Shown here piece by piece: positions 58,759 through 64,000 of a DNA stretch of 64,000 bases (position 1 is the first letter of the stretch; each line of letters opens with the position of its first letter). Under the pieces are notes generated by a model. That model was not told where the DNA came from. It searched no databases and saw nothing but the letters and a program-made list of their open reading frames with translations. Position numbers and translations under genes: made by a program. Origin of the DNA: Nocardia panacis (GTDB lineage: Bacteria > Actinomycetota > Actinomycetes > Mycobacteriales > Mycobacteriaceae); the NCBI RefSeq assembly GCF_003598715.1, contig NZ_QZFU01000023.1:310001-374000 (forward strand), written 5' to 3'.

Positions 58759-60329
58759 GCCACACTCCTCTCCAATTCCGGTGTCAGCCTGCGCCGCACC
58801 GTCGCCGAAATTCCGTCGCGGGCGAATTCGCCCAGTGCGGCGGCCACTTCGCCGCGCACCCGCCGCGGGTCGGGCAATGTCCCGAATATATCCCTGCGCC
58901 GCAGGAACTTCGCCGCCCTGCGGTGCGGATCCGGTTCGGCCGCCGCCGCCGCGAGCGTCTCGGCGTGCGGATCGAGCACCTCGAGCACCGCACCGGGTCG
59001 GTCCGCGACGGCGAAGGTCTGGATCCAGGCCGCGATGAGCAGGGTCGCGGCGGGGGTCGGGCGGCCCGCGGCGATGTTCTCGCACATCGCGCCGACCACG
59101 CGCGGCACCATCTTGTCCGAACCGTTGCGGCCGACCCTGGTCATATCGTGGCGGATCGCCGGATTGCGGAATCGGCGCAGCAGTCCGTCCACCGTCCGGC
59201 GCAGTTCGGGGGCGGGCAGCCGCAGCGTCGGCCCCTGTTCGCGCACCATGAATTGCCTTGTCAGCGCGGCGAGATCGGGATCGGCCGCGGCCTCGGCGAT
59301 GGTGCGGTGACCCGCGAGCGCACCGAGGTAGGCCAACAGCATGTGGGAGCCGTTGAGCAGCCGCAGTTTCGCCTGTTCGTAGTCGGTGACATCGCTGACG
59401 AAGCGGGCGCCCGCCGCCTCCCAGGCCGGGCGCGGACCGTCGAAATCCTCGATGGTCCAGGTCATGAAGGGTTCGGCAGCGATGGGCGCGAGATCTTCGA
59501 TACCGCCGAGCGCGTTGCGGGCCACCGCCAGTTCGGCGGGGGTGCCCGGCTGCACGATGCGGTCGACGACGCTGTTGGGGAAGCGCACATTGCGGGCGAT
59601 CCAGTCGGCCAGTGCCTCCTCGCGCAATCCGGCCAGTTCGATGACCGCGCCGCGCAGTTTGGTTCCGTTACCGCAGAGGTTGTCGCAACTGATGATCGCG
59701 GGCGGGGTGCCGCCGCGCCTGCGCACCAGGTCGAGTCCGGCGGTGAGCATACCGATCGGGGTGCTGGGTGTCGCGGGGCTGCGCAGGTCGTGGTGGATGG
59801 CGTCGGCGCCGAGGTCGAGCCGACCGGTCACCGGCGAGAGGCCGTATCCGCTCGCGGTGACCGTCAGGGTGATGATCCGGGTGTTCGGATCGGCGATGCG
59901 AGCCGCGATGCCGCGCCGGTCGGTCGGGGCGTGGACGGCTTCGGTGAGCGCGCCGACCACCTCCACCCGCGCCCCGTCCGCGTCGTGCAGCAGGGTCGTG
60001 TAGAGGTTGTCCTGGGCGCGCAGCGCCGTCACCACCTCGGGTCGCGACATGGCGACGGCGGCGATGCCCCAGTTCCGCTCGCCCGTCGCGGTCATGGCGT
60101 GCTGGGTCAGCAGCGCCTGATGGGCGCGATGGAACGCGCCGCAGCCCAGGTGCAGAATTCCGGTGGTCAGTTCCCGCGGCAGGAATCCGGGTCGGAGCAC
60201 CGATTGCGGGAGCAGCCGCAGATTTTCCGCCGAGAGCCGGGGAATAACCCGAGCCTCCGGTATTTCGGCCGACGGCCCGGCCTGGGATGTGCCATTGTTC
60301 GCGTGCGCGGTATGCAGTGGGATACGCAT
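58755..60329 (-). CDS. Mannitol dehydrogenase-family oxidoreductase
   Basis: A 524 aa NAD(P)-dependent polyol dehydrogenase of the mannitol-2-dehydrogenase/fructuronate reductase family. ILHLGCGAFHRAHQALLTQH is the N-terminal Rossmann motif, SCDNLCGNGTKLRGAVIELA a central signature and KLRLLNGSHMLLAYLGALAG carries the catalytic lysine and histidine region. It interconverts polyols such as mannitol or arabitol with ketoses, or fructuronate with mannonate. GGAGCC precedes the ATG. A CG-centred palindrome of the LacI type lies 68-85 nt upstream. Confidence 0.9.
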   Translation of the reverse strand: MRIPLHTAHANNGTSQAGPSAEIPEARVIPRLSAENLRLLPQSVLRPGFLPRELTTGILHLGCGAFHRAHQALLTQHAMTATGERNWGIAAVAMSRPEVVTALRAQDNLYTTLLHDADGARVEVVGALTEAVHAPTDRRGIAARIADPNTRIITLTVTASGYGLSPVTGRLDLGADAIHHDLRSPATPSTPIGMLTAGLDLVRRRGGTPPAIISCDNLCGNGTKLRGAVIELAGLREEALADWIARNVRFPNSVVDRIVQPGTPAELAVARNALGGIEDLAPIAAEPFMTWTIEDFDGPRPAWEAAGARFVSDVTDYEQAKLRLLNGSHMLLAYLGALAGHRTIAEAAADPDLAALTRQFMVREQGPTLRLPAPELRRTVDGLLRRFRNPAIRHDMTRVGRNGSDKMVPRVVGAMCENIAAGRPTPAATLLIAAWIQTFAVADRPGAVLEVLDPHAETLAAAAAEPDPHRRAAKFLRRRDIFGTLPDPRRVRGEVAAALGEFARDGISATVRRRLTPELERSVA

Positions 60330-61028
60330 GAGCTGGCTCCGTTCGTTCCGTGAGATAACGAACTCACCTTGCCGAGTTCGCCGCGATCACAGGCGTCGAA
60401 TCAACGTTGAATCGGATGCGTTTCAGAACCGTAGGTCAGGTCGGTGAATATTTCGATGAACACGTTCACCGCTCGGGTCGAAATCGGAGCGTGATCGGAT
60501 CGCGTAGGAATTCGTCAACGAAACGTAAATCCGCATGTCAGTCGCGCAAAATGCTCGAACAAATAGAACATCGATCGTGCCGGGAAATTGCCGAAGTGAC
60601 GTTTGCCACGCTAATTATCCGGAGATTGATCCGTTATGCGAAGATTTCAGGAGATATTAATATTTGCCAGAAGATTGCCACTGCGTCTCCGATTCGGGTA
60701 TTCATGGACGAACGTCCAGATAGCTGAGGGATCGCCTGCGGCGCGTCAAGAGCCGATTTACGAGCGAAACCGCAGCGCCGAGCGCCGCCGAACCGTCCAG
60801 CACCGCCGACACCCCCCACCGCCGACCCGCGCACCCCGACCCGCCCTCCGGTTGCGCCCGGCGATCCACCACGGCATCCTGAACGCACCGACCCAATGTG
60901 CCGAACCGACCGTCCTTACCGAAGCCACCGGTTTGCTCGAACACCTCGAATCGTTCGGGCCGCCACCGAACCCGCCATTCCACCCACCCCGGCCCCGCAA
61001 TCCGCCTGCGTCCCGTAGATTTTCGGGA
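60330..61028. other. Gene-free region with an AT-rich block
   Basis: No credible gene was found in this 699-bp divergent region. It holds the LacI-like palindrome near the mannitol dehydrogenase gene, a second small palindrome TGAAC-AC-GTTCA (60457-60468), and a block of clearly lower GC (about 60420-60730) with AATTAT and ATATTAATAT words. The right-hand part (60740-61010) is very C-rich. Reading frames in it have no family features. Confidence 0.6.
60397..60414. promoter_or_regulatory. LacI-type palindrome before the mannitol dehydrogenase gene
   Basis: CGAATCAACGTTGAATCG is a palindrome centred on CG with only one mismatched pair; the core TCAACGTTGA is perfect. CG-centred palindromes are typical LacI-family operators. 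No LacI gene is in the window. Confidence 0.45.
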
Positions 61029-62081
61029 ATGAGCAGACTCCAGGTCGCCATCGTCGGATACGGACTCGCCGGATCGGTATTCCACGCGCCGCTCATCGCG
61101 GCCGACCCGAGAATGCGGGTATCGACGGTGGTCACCGCCTCGGCGGAGCGCGCGCGGCAGGCGCGCGCGGCGTATCCCGGTGTGCGGGTACTGGCCGACG
61201 TCGAGGAATTGTTCACGCGCCCAACCGAAATCGACCTGGTGGTGATCGCCACCCCGAATGCCGCGCACGCGCCGCTCGCCGCGCGGGCGCTGGCGGCCGG
61301 ATTGCCGGTGGTGGTCGACAAACCGTTCACCGTCACCGTCGCCGAGGCCGAGGATCTCATCGAGCGAGCCGAACGCGCGGACCTGGCCCTGTCGGTATTC
61401 CAGAATCGCCGCTGGGACGGCGACTTCCGGACCGTGCGGGCACTGGTCGATGGTGGGCGGCTCGGCACTGTCGCACGCTTCGAATCCCGATTCGAGCGCT
61501 GGCGGCCGGTGCCCAAGGGCAGTTGGCGCGAACTCGGCGGCAGCGCCGAGGGCGCGGGCATCCTCTTCGATCTGGGGCCGCACCTCATCGATCAGGCGCT
61601 GACACTGTTCGGTCCGGTCCGCTCGGTCTACTGCGAATTGGACGCCCGCCGCGCCGGAATCAGTTCCGACGACGATGCTTTCGTCGCCTTGACCCACACA
61701 TGCGGGGTGCGTTCACACCTATGGATGAGCGCGGTGACGCCGCGACTCGGCCCCCGCTTCCGGGTACTCGGCTCCACGGCAGGCTACGTCTGTCACGGCT
61801 TGGACCCGCAGGAGGACGAGCTGCGCGCAGGCCGCCGCCCCGATGACGGAAAGCCGTGGGGCGCAATAGCATCCGAGCGCTGGGGCACACTGGGCACCGA
61901 GCCCGATCCCACGCCGGTGCCTTCGCTGCCCGGCGACTACCCGGCCTTCTACGCCGCGATGGCCGACGCGCTGCTCGACGGCGCGCCCGTCCCGGTCGAT
62001 CCGCGCGACGCGCTCGCGGGCCTCTCCGTCTTGTCGGCGGCATTGCGTTCGGCCGAGTCGGGCGCTGTTGTCTGTCCCTGA
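61029..62081 (+). CDS. Gfo/Idh/MocA-family oxidoreductase
   Basis: A 350 aa NAD(P)-dependent dehydrogenase of the glucose-fructose oxidoreductase/inositol dehydrogenase family. The Rossmann motif is VAIVGYGLAGSVFHAPLI, VVIATPNAAHAPLA the next strand and VDKPFTVTVAEAEDL the family's catalytic-lysine motif. The C-terminal half has the expected beta sheet, with GILFDLGPHLIDQALTLFGP. Substrate is probably a sugar or inositol derivative. ATG at 61029 is preceded only by a weak CGGGA. Confidence 0.9.
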   Translation: MSRLQVAIVGYGLAGSVFHAPLIAADPRMRVSTVVTASAERARQARAAYPGVRVLADVEELFTRPTEIDLVVIATPNAAHAPLAARALAAGLPVVVDKPFTVTVAEAEDLIERAERADLALSVFQNRRWDGDFRTVRALVDGGRLGTVARFESRFERWRPVPKGSWRELGGSAEGAGILFDLGPHLIDQALTLFGPVRSVYCELDARRAGISSDDDAFVALTHTCGVRSHLWMSAVTPRLGPRFRVLGSTAGYVCHGLDPQEDELRAGRRPDDGKPWGAIASERWGTLGTEPDPTPVPSLPGDYPAFYAAMADALLDGAPVPVDPRDALAGLSVLSAALRSAESGAVVCP

Positions 62082-62140
62082 AGGCCCGGCCCTGAACAGC
62101 GGACCTGACGCGGCGGCAGCCCGGCGGCTATGGTGCGGCA

Positions 62141-62923
62141 GTGGACACCGCGGAATTCGTCGAGCACGGCACCTCCATCCTCGATCGGCTCACCACCACG
62201 CAGACTCCGCCGCCGTGGCAGCTCATCGCGGCGACGGCGGCGGGCGCGCTGATCCTGGTCGGCTATACGCCGCTGTGGCGGTTCGCGCGCAATGTGGTGA
62301 CGATCGCGCACGAGGGCGGGCACGCGCTGGTCGCGCTGCTGACCGGGCGCAGGCTCAATAGCATTACGCTGCACTCGGATACCTCGGGTCTGACCGTATC
62401 CAGCGGTAAGCCCTACGGACTCGGCATGATCCTCACCGCCTTCGCGGGCTATCCGGCCCCGGCGCTGGTGGGGCTCGCCTTCGCGGCGCTGCTCGGCGCG
62501 CACCGCATCACGCTCATGCTGTGGGTCATCATCGCGCTGCTGCTCGCGCTGCTGATCAAGGTGCGCAATATCTACGGCCTGTTCACCGTATTCCTGGTCG
62601 GCGCCGCGGTTTTCGCGGTGTCGTGGTTCGGCACCGATGTCCTTCAGGCCGGATTCGCCTATCTCGGCGCGTGGTTCCTGCTGTTCGCGGGCCTGCGGCC
62701 GGTGATCGAATTGCAGCGCAGCCGATCCCGCCGCCACGGCGGGACCCGCGATTCCGACGCCGATCAACTCGCCCGGCTGACCCGCCTGCCCGGACTGCTG
62801 TGGGTGCTGGTGTTCGCCGCGGTGGCGCTGGGCGCACTGGTGGTGGGGACCGGGCTGCTCATCGCGGATGCGGGCGGGGTCTGCATTCCGCAGCTGTCGG
62901 AGAAGGTTTGTCCGGCCGCGTGA
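62141..62923 (+). CDS. M50-like membrane metallopeptidase
   Basis: A 260 aa protein with about six membrane helices and the zinc motif HEGGH in VVTIAHEGGHALVALLTGRR at the end of the first helical region (about residue 65). It resembles the M50B-like site-2-protease group common in actinobacteria. The second metal-ligand motif is not obvious by eye, so activity is unproven. GTG at 62141 lies 60 nt after the dehydrogenase gene. The two may be co-transcribed, but a functional link is not evident. Confidence 0.82.
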   Translation: MDTAEFVEHGTSILDRLTTTQTPPPWQLIAATAAGALILVGYTPLWRFARNVVTIAHEGGHALVALLTGRRLNSITLHSDTSGLTVSSGKPYGLGMILTAFAGYPAPALVGLAFAALLGAHRITLMLWVIIALLLALLIKVRNIYGLFTVFLVGAAVFAVSWFGTDVLQAGFAYLGAWFLLFAGLRPVIELQRSRSRRHGGTRDSDADQLARLTRLPGLLWVLVFAAVALGALVVGTGLLIADAGGVCIPQLSEKVCPAA

Positions 62924-62939
62924 TCCGGGCGGATCTCGG

Positions 62940-63446
62940 CTAGACCAGCGCCCCCAGCGCTTCGTCGACGAGTTCGGCGGGCGCCCTGGTGGCGTCCAAA
63001 GTGGTGCCCTTCTCCTCGACGGTGAGTGGTTCCAGCGCGGCCAACTGTGAGTCGAGCAGGCTAGCGGGCATGAAATGCCCGGCGCGGCCGGTCATTCGTG
63101 CCATGAGCTCGGCGCGGTCGGCGGCGAGATGCAGGAAGAAGGCCTCCGGGGCAGCGGCGCGGAGGCGATCGCGGTAGCTGCGTTTGAGGGCCGAACAGCT
63201 CACCACGCCACCCCGTTCCCGGTGCGCCGTCAGCCAAGTCGCGATCAGGTCCAGCCACGGCGTCCGGTCGGCGTCGGTGAGCGGGATACCCGCCGACATT
63301 TTGGCCACATTGGCGGGCGGATGGAATTCGTCGCCCTCGGCGTAGTCCACACCCAAGCGCGCGGCGAGCAGCGCGCCCACCGTCGACTTGCCGGATCCGG
63401 AGACGCCCATCGCGATCACGAGGCCCTGTGTCGGACGGTCGGTCAC
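62940..63446 (-). CDS. gntK: Gluconokinase
   Basis: A 168 aa kinase that makes 6-phosphogluconate from gluconate and ATP. The P-loop is MGVSGSGKSTVG (about residues 14-25), with GDEFHPPANVAKMSAGIPLTD and the lid CSALKRSYRDRLR. FLHLAADRAELMARMTGRAGHF is also typical of GntK. GTG at 63446 follows AAGGAG by 6 nt; the longer reading upstream lacks family sequence. No gluconate permease or dehydrogenase is adjacent. It converges on the M50-like gene with 16 nt between. Confidence 0.95.
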   Translation of the reverse strand: MTDRPTQGLVIAMGVSGSGKSTVGALLAARLGVDYAEGDEFHPPANVAKMSAGIPLTDADRTPWLDLIATWLTAHRERGGVVSCSALKRSYRDRLRAAAPEAFFLHLAADRAELMARMTGRAGHFMPASLLDSQLAALEPLTVEEKGTTLDATRAPAELVDEALGALV

Positions 63447-63756
63447 TGACAGCTCCTTCGTGGGCGGGTGCGCGATTTGTCCGGTGAAGTCTACGGAATG
63501 CAATCTCGCATCCTGTGCGCGACCAACGTGTAGTATCCCGATTCGGATGGTTTTTTGACCCATTTCGGGTGCGCGCAAGTGTGCGCAAGCCAATAATCAT
63601 CACCGGGACACCCGGTGGGCGTCAATGCATCTCGCACTTTCGAGCACTTCTGTGGATCGATCTCCGACCCGGCTCCTAATGTCGAATTCCGCGCGAATAC
63701 CAGGAGGCGGCGTCATCGCTCGCCCGCGCGCAGCCCAACGATAACGCAGGGGGTAC
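63447..63756. other. Divergent regulatory region, gntK / resolvase-like gene
   Basis: No gene is seen in these 310 bp. Noted elements are the direct repeat TGCGCGCAAG/TGTGCGCAAG (63570-63589), a T6 tract followed by GACC (63551-63560) and the small hairpin CACCGGG-ACA-CCCGGTG (63601-63617). Confidence 0.5.
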
Positions 63757-63828
63757 ATGGTGTCGGTGTCGGAAAACCATTCCGCCGCGGCGGCGGCCGC
63801 CGAATTCGGCCGGGACGGGAGCCGATGA
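63757..63828 (+). CDS. 23-codon leader reading frame coupled to the next gene
   Basis: ATG with GCAGGGGG a few bases upstream opens a 23-residue frame, MVSVSENHSAAAAAAEFGRD and three more residues. Its TGA overlaps the ATG of the following gene as ATGA. It has no recognisable domain; the Ala-rich sequence is unremarkable. It may be a translational coupler or leader peptide. Confidence 0.4.
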   Translation: MVSVSENHSAAAAAAEFGRDGSR

Positions 63829-64000
63829 GTACACGTCCTATCGCGCTCGGCTATCTGCGGCGCGATGTCTCCGGAGTCTCCCAGGTCTGGGACGAAACCC
63901 AGATCCGCAGCCTGGCAAAGCGATTCGGCTACGAACTGGCCAAAACGGTGACGTTCGGCCCGGATACCGCCGAACGAATGGCCAAACTGGTGGCGGCGGT
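63825..64000 (+). CDS. Resolvase-like N-terminal domain protein (cut by window end)
   Basis: The first 58 codons only. The start ALGYLRRDVSGVSQ and then QIRSLAKRFGYELAKTVTF follow the pattern of the serine recombinase N-terminal domain (Y-x-R-x-S, then Q, then a helix and a beta strand). Whether the rest carries a DNA-binding domain cannot be seen; short resolvase-fold proteins without recombinase activity exist in Nocardia. The ATG overlaps the stop of the 23-codon frame. Confidence 0.55.
   Translation, partial: MSTRPIALGYLRRDVSGVSQVWDETQIRSLAKRFGYELAKTVTFGPDTAERMAKLVAA

Noticed and set aside
60407..60727. A 106-codon frame in the AT-rich block
   Set aside because: No ribosome binding site, no domain, many Arg/Ser/Ile residues in no clear pattern; more likely chance in low-GC DNA.
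63601..63617. Hairpin CACCGGG-ACA-CCCGGTG as a terminator
   Set aside because: It stands in a divergent promoter region, so there is no transcript to end in either direction; left as a possible operator.
1..64000. tRNA, rRNA, CRISPR array, riboswitch
   Set aside because: The intergenic regions were read for cloverleaf ends, repeated spacers and known riboswitch cores, and nothing convincing was seen; a covariance-model search would be needed to exclude weak cases.

Overview
The window is a stretch of a high-GC actinobacterial chromosome, most likely Nocardia or a close relative in the Nocardiaceae. This is judged from GC-rich codon choice with frequent GTG starts, ATGA/GTGA translational coupling, GTP-type PEP carboxykinase, fused CysNC, DUF4254 and DUF5313 proteins, a DUF5753-type XRE regulator and an IdeR-like iron box. 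No rRNA, tRNA, CRISPR array, intact insertion sequence or replication origin was seen. Functions are assigned by reading motifs only; nothing was searched against a database.

Layout. 1-4.8 kb: an IclR regulator, cysD-cysNC for sulfate activation, and an alpha/beta hydrolase. 4.9-9.1 kb: an acyl-CoA dehydrogenase, a TetR regulator, a phosphoribosyltransferase, a DUF4254 protein and an OhrR-like MarR regulator. 9.2-13.6 kb: an ArsR regulator, then pckG, a SulP anion transporter and a DUF5313 protein, the last three with overlapping stop/start codons. 13.7-16.0 kb: a molybdopterin oxidoreductase of the FdhF/YdeP type. 16.0-28.1 kb: a complete phenylacetate catabolic locus. The minus-strand operon runs paaJ-F-H-G-A-B-C-D-E-K-I; a TetR regulator (paaR) and paaZ are divergent from it, and two matching operator sites flank the regulator. 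28.2-31 kb: an acyl-CoA ligase, an XRE regulator starting on a strong inverted repeat, and the tail of a broken Doc toxin gene. 31.0-35.1 kb: a branched-chain 2-oxoacid dehydrogenase operon (E1alpha, E1beta, E2, no E3) with a divergent Lrp/AsnC regulator. 35.2-45.6 kb: a PucR regulator, ohr with a palindromic operator, a small VirB2-like membrane protein, several oxidoreductases and transporters, and an Rpn-family nuclease. 45.6-50 kb: a siderophore reductase with an iron box, and a divergent pair of secreted phosphoesterases whose shared promoter region carries PHO-box-like repeats. 50-56.1 kb: a CitA/CitB-type two-component system co-transcribed with an alpha/beta hydrolase and divergent from an NMT1/SsuA-type ABC importer. 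56.2-58 kb: an MFS exporter-MarR operon with an operator on the start codon. 58-63.4 kb: a sugar/polyol group (HAD phosphatase, mannitol dehydrogenase family, Gfo/Idh/MocA, gluconokinase) and an M50-like membrane protease. The window ends inside a resolvase-like gene preceded by a 23-codon coupled reading frame.

Functionally the region is dominated by peripheral carbon metabolism that feeds the TCA cycle (phenylacetate, branched-chain 2-oxoacids, fatty acyl-CoA), with PEP carboxykinase as the link to gluconeogenesis, plus nutrient scavenging (sulfate, iron, phosphate, an unknown organic acid) and peroxide defence. The less expected items are the pckG-SulP coupling with a promoter motif shared with the upstream arsR, the hydrolase/two-component/ABC module, tandem hairpin repeats inside the paa operon, and a run of short tandem duplications that sit on stop codons.
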